Source: JBGSKV01 sp041740975
GTDB lineage: Bacteria > Bdellovibrionota_B > Oligoflexia > Oligoflexales > JALZUQ01
NCBI GenBank assembly: GCA_041740975.1
Contig: JBGSKV010000117.1
Span: 1-64,000 of the forward strand
Direction of reading: 5' to 3'
Length of the DNA: 64,000 nucleotides
The notes under the pieces are model-generated. The model saw nothing but the letters and a program-made list of their open reading frames with translations. It had not been told where the DNA came from and ran no database searches. Below are positions 23,582-33,054 of this stretch, one piece after another. Each line of letters opens with the position of its first letter. The stretch's first letter is position 1. Made by a program: the position numbers and the translations under genes.

Positions 23582-26218
23582 ATGAACTTCAATATATTGA
23601 AAATGATATTGGGCACGAAAAATGAACGAGAAATCAAGTCGTTCATGAAGGTCGTCGCAAGAATAAATTCTCTTGAACCAGACGTGCAAAAGTTAAGTGA
23701 TGATCAACTGAAGGCGCAAACGGCGCGCTTTCGCGAAGCGCTCAAAGCTGGAAAAACTTTGGATGATATTTTACCCGAGGCTTTTGCTGTTTGCCGAGAA
23801 GCCAGCAAAAGAACGCTGGGAATGCGGCATTTTGACGTTCAGTTAGTGGGCGGTATGGTCTTGCATCAAGGCAAGATCGCCGAGATGAAAACCGGTGAAG
23901 GTAAAACCCTTACAGCTACACTCGCAATTTATTTGAACGCTTTATCTGGGCGCGGCGTCCATCTTGTTACGGTGAACGATTACCTCGTGAAACGCGACGC
24001 GGAGGATATGGGGAGAATTTATTCTTTCTTGGGTATGACGACCGGCGTCATCGTCCACGGACTTACCGATACTCAAAGGCGAGATGCTTATGCCTGCGAT
24101 ATCACCTATGGTACCAATAATGAGTTTGGTTTCGATTATTTGCGCGACAATATGAAAGTCGATCCCAAGCGCATGGTCCAGAGAGAGCCTGTTTTTGCAA
24201 TCGTCGACGAGGTGGACTCGATATTAATCGATGAGGCGAGAACGCCCCTTATTATTTCCGGACCCGCCGAAACCAATATTGAACTTTATGCCACTGTGAA
24301 TAAAGTGATTCCGGGTTTGCAGAAAGACAGTGATTACATTGTCGATGAGAAATCACATACGGTGACTTTGACCGAAGACGGCATCGTTAAAGTCGAACGT
24401 CGTCTCAGCGTTCCAAACCTTTACGATCCGAACAACATCGATATGCTGCAACGAGTCGAACAAGCTTTGAAAGCACACTTTCTTTTCAAAAAAGATGTGG
24501 ATTACGTTGTTCGTGATGGAGCCATTCTTATTGTGGATGAGTTTACGGGCCGCTTGATGCCTGGACGCCGCTACAGTGACGGCTTACACGGCGCTTTGGA
24601 AGCCAAAGAGCATGTGAAGGTTCAACACGAAACGCAAACCCTTGCGACCATTACCTTTCAAAATTTATTCAGAATGTATGAAAAACTTGCGGGTATGACA
24701 GGAACTGCGGACACGGAAGCCGTAGAATTTGAAAAAATTTATAAGCTTCAAGTTGTCGTCATGCCGACCAATCGACCGCTTGTTCGTGAAGACAAGCCCG
24801 ACGTGATTTATCGCACAGCGCGTGAAAAATTTAATGCGATTGCCGACGAAATTATGGTGGCGCAGAAAAATGGCCAGCCCGTTCTTGTGGGGACAGTGTC
24901 CGTTGAAAAATCCGAGCTTCTCTCGACGCTTCTTAAAAAACGTGGCGTTGCCCACGAAATTTTAAACGCGAAGAACCATGCCCGCGAAGCCGAAATTGTT
25001 AAAAACGCTGGGCAAAAAGGTAATGTTACGATTTCTACCAACATGGCCGGTCGTGGTACGGACATCCAGCTTGGCGACGGCGTGCGCGAAGTCGGCGGTC
25101 TATATGTCATTGGTACCGAGCGGCACGAGTCTCGCCGAGTGGACAATCAGTTGCGCGGTCGTTCGGGTCGTCAAGGGGATCCGGGCCAAACGGTTTTCTA
25201 TTTGTCACTTGAAGATGATCTCATGCGGATTTTCGCATCCGATCGTTTATCGGCACTGATGGGCCGACTGGGAATGAAAGAAGGCGAAGCCATTATTTCA
25301 CCAATGGTCACCAAGGCTGTGGAAAGAGCGCAAAAACGAGTGGAAGAACAAAACTTCGGTTCTCGTAAGCATCTCCTTGAATACGATGATGTCATGAATC
25401 AGCAGCGTCAGGTGATCTACAAACGCCGCAACAATTTGCTCAAAATGGGTGAAGGCGTCACCTTTTTATCAGACGCTTCCTACAACATTCTCTATGGCGT
25501 GCTTGAGAGACTATCGCCAGAAAATGCCAATACGGCCGGGTGGGATGCCGCTCAGATTCAAGATGTCGTGAAAGCTGAGTTTAATATTCCGGTCGCGGTC
25601 AGTATTGATGATCCGGAAAACATGAGTACGGATTCGATAGCGCAAATGGTCCATGATCAACTGATGGCTCATTACACCGCCAAAACTCAAATGGTTGGCG
25701 ACGAAAACATGAAACAGGTTGAAAACCACGTTTACCTGCAAATTATTGATGTCATGTGGAAGGATCACCTTCTGAGTATGGACCATCTGCGGGACTCCGT
25801 TCGTTTGCGGGCCCATGGTCAGCGCGATCCACTGCAAGAATACAAAAAAGAGGGCTTTCGCTATTTTGAGATGTTGATGGGTCGCATTGAAGATGAAACC
25901 GGTTTAGCACTTCTTCGCATGCCACCTCCGCAAGAAATCGATCAAGAAAAACTCATGCAAAGTGAAGAAAATTTTGAGGACTTAGAGTTTAAACACGACG
26001 AAGCCGCGTCCGCCTTGAAAAAGCGTCCGGACGTACCAGACGAGAGTTTGGTTTATGGAAACGGCGGCAATAATGGCGGCGGTCGGCAAGCTTCGGACGT
26101 GCAACAAACGATTGTTCGCGACCAACCGAAAGTTGGACGTAATGATCCGTGCTATTGTGGATCAGGCAAGAAATTTAAAAAGTGTCACGGCAAGTCCGGT
26201 GACCAACCAGAAGCGTAG
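23582..26218 (+). CDS. secA: Preprotein translocase ATPase SecA
   Basis: SecA drives proteins through SecYEG using ATP. Conserved elements in order are HFDVQLVGG, Walker A KTGEGKTLTA near residue 105, Walker B DEVDSILIDEART near 210, FQNLFRMYEKLAGMTGTA, NMAGRGTDIQLG, and GRSGRQGDPG. The C-terminal zinc-binding motif CYCGSGKKFKKCH, which contacts SecB and lipid, is intact. At 878 aa it has the normal length. The start was chosen at the ATG preceded by TAGGTT. A tail-anchored protein gene follows 4 nt after the stop. Confidence 0.97.
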   Translation: MNFNILKMILGTKNEREIKSFMKVVARINSLEPDVQKLSDDQLKAQTARFREALKAGKTLDDILPEAFAVCREASKRTLGMRHFDVQLVGGMVLHQGKIAEMKTGEGKTLTATLAIYLNALSGRGVHLVTVNDYLVKRDAEDMGRIYSFLGMTTGVIVHGLTDTQRRDAYACDITYGTNNEFGFDYLRDNMKVDPKRMVQREPVFAIVDEVDSILIDEARTPLIISGPAETNIELYATVNKVIPGLQKDSDYIVDEKSHTVTLTEDGIVKVERRLSVPNLYDPNNIDMLQRVEQALKAHFLFKKDVDYVVRDGAILIVDEFTGRLMPGRRYSDGLHGALEAKEHVKVQHETQTLATITFQNLFRMYEKLAGMTGTADTEAVEFEKIYKLQVVVMPTNRPLVREDKPDVIYRTAREKFNAIADEIMVAQKNGQPVLVGTVSVEKSELLSTLLKKRGVAHEILNAKNHAREAEIVKNAGQKGNVTISTNMAGRGTDIQLGDGVREVGGLYVIGTERHESRRVDNQLRGRSGRQGDPGQTVFYLSLEDDLMRIFASDRLSALMGRLGMKEGEAIISPMVTKAVERAQKRVEEQNFGSRKHLLEYDDVMNQQRQVIYKRRNNLLKMGEGVTFLSDASYNILYGVLERLSPENANTAGWDAAQIQDVVKAEFNIPVAVSIDDPENMSTDSIAQMVHDQLMAHYTAKTQMVGDENMKQVENHVYLQIIDVMWKDHLLSMDHLRDSVRLRAHGQRDPLQEYKKEGFRYFEMLMGRIEDETGLALLRMPPPQEIDQEKLMQSEENFEDLEFKHDEAASALKKRPDVPDESLVYGNGGNNGGGRQASDVQQTIVRDQPKVGRNDPCYCGSGKKFKKCHGKSGDQPEA

Positions 26219-26221
26219 AGC

Positions 26222-26683
26222 ATGGCAAATCCAAAGATGACATTAGCAGAGCTGGAGCCTTCCGAAGAACCGATTATCGTTTCTCGTGTGCTCGTCCAGT
26301 TGCACAAGGCCATTGATGATTATTTTCCGGCGACCGCCGACGCTGGAGATCAGTTCAAACGAACCGTCTTTAGTACCGAAGAATCGACGGAGACTGGCAA
26401 AATGGCCGCTCCGGTTCCCATCTCAGAACTAGAAAGTCAGATAGCGGAGTCCAAGGCTGCGGAGGCGCCGAGAGCTTTAGAGCGTCGCGCTCGACAGTCG
26501 GCGCCCGCGGAACAACCCGACCATCCGACCTCTCGAGAGTTCTTCGAAGGTGAGACTATGGGTCGAAAACCGTTCGAGCACTCCATCGAAAGCAAGCCGG
26601 ATGTCGTCAGTATTTTTGCCATCATCGTCTTCATTTTGGGGCTGATGGGCGTGGCGGGGCTTATCTTCCTATTATTTCTCTAG
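26222..26683 (+). CDS. Small tail-anchored protein of unknown function
   Basis: The 153-aa protein has no signal peptide. It is polar and proline/glutamate-rich, then ends with a single hydrophobic helix (IFAIIVFILGLMGVAGLIFLLFL) at the extreme C-terminus, so it is probably tail-anchored with the bulk in the cytoplasm. I do not recognise a family. It begins 4 nt after the secA stop and is probably co-transcribed, suggesting but not proving a link with secretion. Confidence 0.65.
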   Translation: MANPKMTLAELEPSEEPIIVSRVLVQLHKAIDDYFPATADAGDQFKRTVFSTEESTETGKMAAPVPISELESQIAESKAAEAPRALERRARQSAPAEQPDHPTSREFFEGETMGRKPFEHSIESKPDVVSIFAIIVFILGLMGVAGLIFLLFL

Positions 26684-26739
26684 TTATTTCTAGTTTATCA
26701 TTTTCGAAAGTTTATAAAATAAATTGGCCAAGTAGTCAG

Positions 26740-26769
26740 TTGTAATAAAATGTTTTACTTTCATATGAT
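26740..26769 (+). promoter_or_regulatory. Candidate sigma-70-type promoter
   Basis: TTGTAA (26740-26745), an 18-nt spacer and TATGAT (26764-26769) precede the large secreted-protein gene. Transcription would start near 26776, which leaves a GTG at 26782 almost leaderless and favours the ATG at 26833. Confidence 0.5.
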
Positions 26770-26832
26770 ATTCTATTAGAAGTGGCGCTTCGATTTCTTT
26801 CTATTGAATTAAAATCAAAAAAGGCCACTTGT

Positions 26833-28890
26833 ATGACCCCAGTGAAGCATTTTGTGCTTATTTTCATTACCGCCTTCATTTCCTTTGCTGACCCCCTTCT
26901 CGCCAGAGATCAGACGAATTTAGAGCAAGCCAAGATCTCCGAAGCCATCGACAATATCCTTACCTTGAGTAATGCCTCGGTCCAGTTGCAGTGGTTGCAA
27001 ACGCAAACCCTCACGTCTCATAAAAACCAAAGTGAATTGGTCACGACCTTAAGCTTAATTTTGCCTGACGGTGAGACCATTGATGTTCAAAGCTTTTTGA
27101 ATTTAGGTTTAGGCACGACGGCACTTTTGAAAAGGCTTGATCGAACCCTTCGTTTTCAAGAAGTGGCCATGGATCTTATGGATATTTATGATCAGCTACA
27201 ATATTTCCGGATGCTTCTTTCTAGTGGCGACTCAAAGCTCTCTGAAGAAGTTGCCAGTAGAATTAAGCCCGTCTTACGCCGAGTAAGTGATGAGCTTAGA
27301 GAAACTATCGAATGGTATGCCTCCAATATCAAAGAACTACGAGTCGCTAGCACCGCCGAGCGCATTAGCTCGGCGCAGCGTGAAATCGTTCAAGAAAGAC
27401 TCGATTCGTTGGTGCGAAGCTGGGGCATCAAGGTATTGACGTGGCCGGGGGAGACGCCTTCTGTTGTCGAGCCGCGAAGAAGATTAGCCACCCGAGAAGA
27501 AGCTGAGCCTGCGTACACAGGTCTTAACGATTGGTTAGTGGCAGAGACAACCGTACCAGACGAAGCTGCTTTAGAAGAAGAAGAGTTCAAAAATGTTGAA
27601 CAAACCTTAGAAGTCGAACGCCAAAGAACCTTCCGCGTCAATCTCAACAAGCGCGAAATTCAAGTGACTGGCGCGGTGGAAAATATTCTTTCCGACCGCA
27701 ATGTCATCGCCAAAATGCGCTACTTATTACTTGAAATTCAAATGCTCGATCCTGACGCCATTGAAAAATATGGGTTCTCACAAGAAAAAATACTTTCGCA
27801 TTTAGAGGGCATAAATGAAGACCTCACCATGCGCGGCGATAGCAAGCGCTTCGCCTTGGTTGTCACCGAACTTATGAATCTTTGGTTGAAATACGCTGAA
27901 CGGGAAACAAGAACGGGGCAGACTTTTGAACAAACGGGTCTTATTGAGAAGATGTTGATCAAAATCTCTGTTTTGTCAGATTCTATGGAAAATCATCAAA
28001 TTTTGCTAAGTGGCGTCAAGAAAAGTGTCGAAAGCCGCAATTATCAAGGCTACCGAAAGTCCTATAAGCGTGTCAATCTCCGCGCGGCAACTCAATTGCA
28101 AGCTGTATTGAGCTCGCAAGAAATTATGAAAAACGAAAAACTTCTCGAAGCGGTCTTAGTGTTGGGACAGATTTTGCCTGCCCGAAATGTCACCGTTGCA
28201 CAAGGTATCAAAACCAGAATTTCAGAAATTCAATTAAAGTCAGATAATCAACGCGTTCTCAATGCTTGCCAAAAGTTGAAAGAAGCATTGGAAAGACGCC
28301 GCGGTGTTGCCCGTAACGGTTCCGAAACTGTTGAAGAAACCGTAGGGGCCGTCGAAGCTCCCGAAGACGAACGCGGCGATACGCTGGTGGATGACTCTGA
28401 TGATACCGATTTAGAAAAATCCGAGGAAACGGCTCCCACGATTCAGTCCGTCGCTGAAATGAATGATGATGGTCAGATCGTTCGCGCGTTGTTAGACGTC
28501 AATACGAACGAAAGTCCCATTCAGGTTCTGCAGGGCGTTACCTTTCTTATCACTCACTTGCATAGTGGCAAGGCTTCGCAAGCGGATTACGAACTTACAT
28601 TCCATGCGTTTTTTCAATTGCCTTACTCGAAAGTTCTGTCGCCAATTGTCACCGAAGCTATACGTAAATTTGTTCCAGAATATTTGCAAAAGTTTTACTC
28701 GGATGAAGCAAAATCCGAGTTACTCGCTGATTTAAATAGTTATGTTAAAAAATTCTCACCGACCGAGTCGCTACTAGAATATGCACTTGTCCGACAAACA
28801 ATCGGCATCGTAGCCATGACGATGGGCCCTGAAGCGGTCGACGTTGAATTAGTATTTGGCGCGTGCGAAAACACTTTTTTCAATAAATAA
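26833..28890 (+). CDS. Large exported protein of unknown function
   Basis: A clear signal peptide (HFVLIFITAFISFADPLLA, cleavage near residue 22) starts this 685-aa protein. The rest is alpha-helical, rich in leucine, glutamate and arginine, with an acidic low-complexity segment (around residues 510-545, DDSDDTDLEKSEETAP). I do not recognise a domain, and no metal or catalytic motif stands out. The ATG at 26833 has AAAAGG upstream; the frame also has an earlier GTG at 26782. It converges with RNase PH two nt apart. Helical repeat content suggests a periplasmic scaffold, which is only inference. Confidence 0.6.
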   Translation: MTPVKHFVLIFITAFISFADPLLARDQTNLEQAKISEAIDNILTLSNASVQLQWLQTQTLTSHKNQSELVTTLSLILPDGETIDVQSFLNLGLGTTALLKRLDRTLRFQEVAMDLMDIYDQLQYFRMLLSSGDSKLSEEVASRIKPVLRRVSDELRETIEWYASNIKELRVASTAERISSAQREIVQERLDSLVRSWGIKVLTWPGETPSVVEPRRRLATREEAEPAYTGLNDWLVAETTVPDEAALEEEEFKNVEQTLEVERQRTFRVNLNKREIQVTGAVENILSDRNVIAKMRYLLLEIQMLDPDAIEKYGFSQEKILSHLEGINEDLTMRGDSKRFALVVTELMNLWLKYAERETRTGQTFEQTGLIEKMLIKISVLSDSMENHQILLSGVKKSVESRNYQGYRKSYKRVNLRAATQLQAVLSSQEIMKNEKLLEAVLVLGQILPARNVTVAQGIKTRISEIQLKSDNQRVLNACQKLKEALERRRGVARNGSETVEETVGAVEAPEDERGDTLVDDSDDTDLEKSEETAPTIQSVAEMNDDGQIVRALLDVNTNESPIQVLQGVTFLITHLHSGKASQADYELTFHAFFQLPYSKVLSPIVTEAIRKFVPEYLQKFYSDEAKSELLADLNSYVKKFSPTESLLEYALVRQTIGIVAMTMGPEAVDVELVFGACENTFFNK

Positions 28891-28892
28891 AA

Positions 28893-29627
28893 TTAGCTTT
28901 GGGCTTCGCGGCCTTCAGCGGCGATATTTTGCAATTCAAAAATAGGTTCGAGTGCAATTTCGGCATGCTCGATGATGGACTGCACTTGTTCTTTGGTAAA
29001 TGCAGCGCGTTCGGCCGTGCCTTGGATTTCCAGAATTTTTTTATCGGAAGTCAAAACCACATTCATATCGAGATCGGCTTTCGAGTCTTCGATATAATCC
29101 AAATCCACCAAAACATTTTCATCAATGATACCAACGGATACCGCAGCGACTTGCGCGATGATCGGATTGCGCTTGATTTTGCCTTCGCGCATCATGACAT
29201 TGACGGCAAGTTTCAGCGCAACCATAGCACCTGTAATCGACGTGGTGCGCGTGCCGCCGTCGGCTTGGATCACATCACAGTCAATCGTGATGGTCATATC
29301 AGGGCAAAGCTTTAGATCGATTGCTCCCCGAAGAGAGCGGCCAATAAGGCGCTGAATTTCTTGCGTGCGGCCACCAGTCTGTTGGCGTTCTCGTTTGGTT
29401 CTTGTCGAGGTCGCACTTGGCAACATGGAGTATTCGGCCGTGAGCCAACCTTGCGGAGGACTGCTATTGCGAAGAAAAGGCGGCACGCCTTGTTCGATAC
29501 AGACCGTACAGATCACGCGCGTATCGCCGTATTCGGCGAGGACACTACCGGTGGCATGCTTAGAAAAATGCGGAGTGATTTTGATGGGACGAGCTTGATG
29601 GGGGGTGCGTCCGTCGTGTCTTAACAT
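28893..29627 (-). CDS. rph: Ribonuclease PH
   Basis: RNase PH is a phosphorolytic 3'-exonuclease that trims tRNA and rRNA ends. The 244-aa protein has the family start (LRHDGRTPHQARPI), the arginine-rich EYSMLPSATSTRTKRE, TGGRTQEIQRLIGRSLR, and the phosphate-binding DCDVIQADGGTRTTSI. The frame is open further upstream to 29729, but ATG 29627 has AGAGGA about 7 nt upstream and matches the family N-terminus. It is just downstream of sdhB on the same strand and converges with the secreted-protein gene. Confidence 0.95.
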   Translation of the reverse strand: MLRHDGRTPHQARPIKITPHFSKHATGSVLAEYGDTRVICTVCIEQGVPPFLRNSSPPQGWLTAEYSMLPSATSTRTKRERQQTGGRTQEIQRLIGRSLRGAIDLKLCPDMTITIDCDVIQADGGTRTTSITGAMVALKLAVNVMMREGKIKRNPIIAQVAAVSVGIIDENVLVDLDYIEDSKADLDMNVVLTSDKKILEIQGTAERAAFTKEQVQSIIEHAEIALEPIFELQNIAAEGREAQS

Positions 29628-29644
29628 GGGAGAATCCTCTAAAA

Positions 29645-30385
29645 CTATTTCAACTTCGCCAAGATAAATTCCTGGTTGAGTTTTGCAATATTGGCAACGT
29701 CGATTTCTTTCGGACACACCGCGCCGCATTCATATTGATTCGTACAATTTCCGAAACCTTCTTTATCCATTTGCTCAACCATCGACGTGGCGCGAATTTT
29801 TCGTTCCGGCTCACCTTGGGGAAGAGAGGCCAGTTGAGTAACTTTCGCGGAAACAAAAAGCATGGCCGAAGCGTTCTTACACGCGGCTACACAAGCCCCG
29901 CATCCAATGCAGGTCGCCGCGTCAAAAGCCTTATCGGACAACTCTTTCGAGATAGGAAGGTTATTCGCATCCTGAGCGTTGCCGGTATTTATAGAAATAT
30001 ATCCACCCGCCGCCATGATCCGGTCAAATGCCGTGCGATCCACGACCAAATCTTTTAAGACAGGAAACGCTTTGGCTTTGAATGGTTCGACATGAATATC
30101 AACGCCATCTTTAAAGGATCGCATATGAAGCTGACAGGTCGTCGTTGCTTTTTGAGGGCCGTGTGCATAGCCGTTGATGACCATCGAACACGATCCGCAG
30201 ATTCCTTCGCGGCAGTCATGATCGAATGCGATGGGCTCTTCGCCTTTTTCATTTAATGTTTCATTGACTTGATCCAGCATTTCTAAAAAGGAAGAATCAG
30301 GACTGATGTCTTTCACATCGTAAGCCTGCATTTTACCGGCGGATTCAGGGGCGGTTTGACGCCAAACGTGTAACTTAAAGTCCAC
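29645..30385 (-). CDS. sdhB: Succinate dehydrogenase/fumarate reductase iron-sulfur subunit
   Basis: SdhB carries the electron path from FAD to quinone. The N-terminal 2Fe-2S ligands are in CREGICGSCSMVING, plus a later cysteine (TTTCQLH). The C-terminal ferredoxin-like clusters are in CIGCGACVAACKN and CGAVCPKEID. Length is 246 aa. GTG at 30385 overlaps the sdhA stop, with AAGGAG upstream. Order sdhC-sdhA-sdhB is the type found with menaquinone-linked enzymes. Confidence 0.95.
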   Translation of the reverse strand: MDFKLHVWRQTAPESAGKMQAYDVKDISPDSSFLEMLDQVNETLNEKGEEPIAFDHDCREGICGSCSMVINGYAHGPQKATTTCQLHMRSFKDGVDIHVEPFKAKAFPVLKDLVVDRTAFDRIMAAGGYISINTGNAQDANNLPISKELSDKAFDAATCIGCGACVAACKNASAMLFVSAKVTQLASLPQGEPERKIRATSMVEQMDKEGFGNCTNQYECGAVCPKEIDVANIAKLNQEFILAKLK

Positions 30386-32298
30386 TATTTATAGCTCCTT
30401 GTCGATAACTTGACGTTTTCGAACGTCAATTCTTCGCGGTGACGAACGGGTGCTTGTTCTTGTCCTTTGTACTCCCAAATGGCGGCGTGACTGAATTTTT
30501 CGTCGTTGCGTTTCGCTTCGCCGTCTTCCGTTTGATGTTCCGTGCGAAAGTGGCCGCCGCAGGACTCTTCGCGTTCCAGTGCGTCGCGACACATCAACTC
30601 AGCAAATTCCATAAAATCGGCAACGCGTCCGGCTTTTTCCAAAGAAATATTCACATTTTTTTCGTCGCCAAGGATGCGAAGATCCGTCCAGAATTCTTTG
30701 CGAAGTTCAGGGATGCGCTGTAAGGCTGTTTGTAAGCCCTCTTTTGTCCGGGCCATGCCGCAATAGTCCCACATAATCTTGCCAAGTTCACGATGAAACG
30801 AATCAACGCTACGCTTGCCTTTGATCGCTAAGAATTTTGCCGTTTGGTCTTTCACAGATTGCAAGGCTTGTTTGAATTCTGGTGCGTCGGTCGTCACACT
30901 TTTCGGTTGCTGACTCGCTAAATAATTTCCAATGGTATATGGCAAAACAAAATATCCATCGGCCAAACCTTGCATCAAGGCACTCGCACCTAAGCGGTTG
31001 GCGCCGTGATCCGAAAAATTGGCCTCACCCGCCACATGAAGTCCGGGGATATTACTCATAAGGTTATAGTCCACCCACAAACCACCCATGGTGTAGTGCA
31101 CGGCAGGGTAGATGCGCATGGGGGTTTCATACGGGTTTTCGGCGGTGATTTGCTGATACATATCGAATAAATTGCCATAGCGTTCTTTGATCATATCTAA
31201 TCCAAGACGTTTAATGGCATCACTAAAATCTAAGTAAACACCAAGACCACCAGGACCGACCCCGCGACCTTCGTCGCAAACTTCTTTGGCGCTTCGCGAT
31301 GCGATATCGCGCGGACTTAAGTTTCCAAAGCTCGGATATTTTCTTTCGAGATAATAATCTCGTTCTTTTTCAGGGATTTCTTTAGGAGATCGTTGATCGC
31401 CTTTTTTCAAAGGCACCCAAACGCGGCCATCGTTTCTCAGAGATTCTGACATCAACGTGAGTTTAGACTGATGATCTCCACTCACAGGAATACAAGTCGG
31501 ATGGATTTGCGTGTAGCAAGGGTTCGCAAAACCAGCCCCTTTTTTGTAAGCACGGTAAGTCGCGGTAACGTTGCAGCCCTTAGCGTTGGTGGAAAGATAG
31601 AAAACATTACCATAGCCACCTGTCGCCAAAACTACGGCGTCCGCTGCATGAGCTTTGATTTCGCCCGTCACCAAATCACGCGTGATAATTCCTTTGGCGT
31701 GACCATCGACGAGAACGAGATCGAGCATTTCCGTTCGCGAATGCATGGTTACTGTTTTTGCGCCTATTTGGCGACTGAGCGCACTGTAAGCCCCGAGCAG
31801 AAGTTGCTGACCGGTTTGACCAGCGGCGTAAAATGTTCGGGAAACTTGGGCGCCACCAAAGGATCGATTGGACAAAAGTCCGCCGTATTCACGTGCGAAC
31901 GGAACGCCCTGGGCTACGCATTGATCAATGATACTAGCGCTGACTTCGGCGAGGCGATAAACATTTGCTTCGCGTGCCCGGAAATCACCACCCTTAATGG
32001 TGTCGTAAAAAAGCCTGAAAACACTGTCACCGTCATTCTGATAGTTCTTGGCGGCATTGATCCCGCCTTGTGCGGCGATACTATGGGCTCGTCGAGGTGA
32101 GTCTTGGAAACAAAAACAATCGACGTTGTATCCGAGCTCGCCAAATGTTGCGGCCGCGGAAGCACCGGCTAATCCAGAGCCCACGACAATGATTTTGTAC
32201 TTACGTTTGTTTGCTGGGTTAACGAGTTTGACGTTAAACTTATGGTTCTTCCACTTTTCTTGCAGGGAGCCGTCAGGAATGTGTGCATCGAATTGCAT
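30385..32298 (-). CDS. sdhA: Succinate dehydrogenase/fumarate reductase flavoprotein subunit
   Basis: SdhA oxidises succinate (or reduces fumarate) using covalently bound FAD. The Rossmann start is IIVVGSGLAGASAAA, and the FAD-linking histidine lies in RAHSIAAQGGINA. Substrate-site residues are in the TQIHPTCIPVSGDH and HYTMGGLWVDY regions; the capping arginine lies near RLGASALMQG. At 637 aa it fits the B-type (SdhCAB) family. GGAGG lies 7 nt before the ATG, directly after sdhC. Confidence 0.97.
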   Translation of the reverse strand: MQFDAHIPDGSLQEKWKNHKFNVKLVNPANKRKYKIIVVGSGLAGASAAATFGELGYNVDCFCFQDSPRRAHSIAAQGGINAAKNYQNDGDSVFRLFYDTIKGGDFRAREANVYRLAEVSASIIDQCVAQGVPFAREYGGLLSNRSFGGAQVSRTFYAAGQTGQQLLLGAYSALSRQIGAKTVTMHSRTEMLDLVLVDGHAKGIITRDLVTGEIKAHAADAVVLATGGYGNVFYLSTNAKGCNVTATYRAYKKGAGFANPCYTQIHPTCIPVSGDHQSKLTLMSESLRNDGRVWVPLKKGDQRSPKEIPEKERDYYLERKYPSFGNLSPRDIASRSAKEVCDEGRGVGPGGLGVYLDFSDAIKRLGLDMIKERYGNLFDMYQQITAENPYETPMRIYPAVHYTMGGLWVDYNLMSNIPGLHVAGEANFSDHGANRLGASALMQGLADGYFVLPYTIGNYLASQQPKSVTTDAPEFKQALQSVKDQTAKFLAIKGKRSVDSFHRELGKIMWDYCGMARTKEGLQTALQRIPELRKEFWTDLRILGDEKNVNISLEKAGRVADFMEFAELMCRDALEREESCGGHFRTEHQTEDGEAKRNDEKFSHAAIWEYKGQEQAPVRHREELTFENVKLSTRSYK

Positions 32299-32991
32299 TT
32301 AGTGGCCTCCTCCAATAACACCAAGTAAAACCGCCAATGGAATCGAACAATTTCCGAGAAGAAGTACGGTGGCGACAATGGGTCCAACGTACGAAGTTAA
32401 TGCGCGGTATTTAGGGTGACTGACTCCCAAAGTTTGAAACAACGATGACCCTCCGTGGCAAAGGTGCATCCACAATAGAATCATGGAAAGCATATAAAAA
32501 AGACTAACCGGGACACTGGAAAATCCGGCCACGACCATCGCATAGGCATCATGCCGACCCGAAGAGTCCACAAGGTTTCCGAATTCTGGATGAACCAGAA
32601 AGAATGTGTAATGGGCCAAATGAAACAACACAAACGCCAGAAGAATAAGTCCGCTATAGATCATCGTTCGGCTAGGTAGTGAGGCTCGGCGGAATTTTCG
32701 CACCGCATAGCGATGAGCACGTGCTTGCGAGTTTTCCATCGTGAGCTTAATGCCAATGCCAATGTGCACGACGAAAAAAGCCAGAAGCCCTACGCGCATA
32801 AACCAGATGAGGGTCAGCATGGGTTGCTTTTTCATACCCGCGGCGTAGTTATTGAAGATATCCTGTCCGCCATAAGCGAGCAGGTTGCCACCAAGATGAG
32901 CCAATGCAAAGCCAGTGATAGCTGCGCCGGTGATGGCCATTGCGATTTTTTTGCCAATGGAAGAGATAAAGAAAGAGCGGACGGTGTTCAC
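32299..32991 (-). CDS. sdhC: Succinate dehydrogenase cytochrome b558 subunit
   Basis: This membrane anchor has five hydrophobic segments and several histidines suitable for heme b (GFALAHLGGN, FFVVHIGIG, LFHLAHYTFF, WMHLCHGG). It passes electrons to quinone, and the single five-helix anchor matches the SdhC b558 family of menaquinone-type enzymes. The frame opens at GTG 33000, but GTG 32991 has GGAG 8 nt upstream, giving MNTVRSFF (230 aa). Confidence 0.92.
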   Translation of the reverse strand: MNTVRSFFISSIGKKIAMAITGAAITGFALAHLGGNLLAYGGQDIFNNYAAGMKKQPMLTLIWFMRVGLLAFFVVHIGIGIKLTMENSQARAHRYAVRKFRRASLPSRTMIYSGLILLAFVLFHLAHYTFFLVHPEFGNLVDSSGRHDAYAMVVAGFSSVPVSLFYMLSMILLWMHLCHGGSSLFQTLGVSHPKYRALTSYVGPIVATVLLLGNCSIPLAVLLGVIGGGH

Positions 32992-33054
32992 AGCAGACAC
33001 TCCAAAACTTGCGAAGACCAGGCGGTTTTTAACGCCCCAATCCTAACAAAAAGC

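Noticed and set aside
31471..32100. 209-codon plus-strand frame opposite sdhA
   Set aside because: It lies entirely within the conserved sdhA gene and has no family motif or credible ribosome site; long antisense frames are common opposite such genes.
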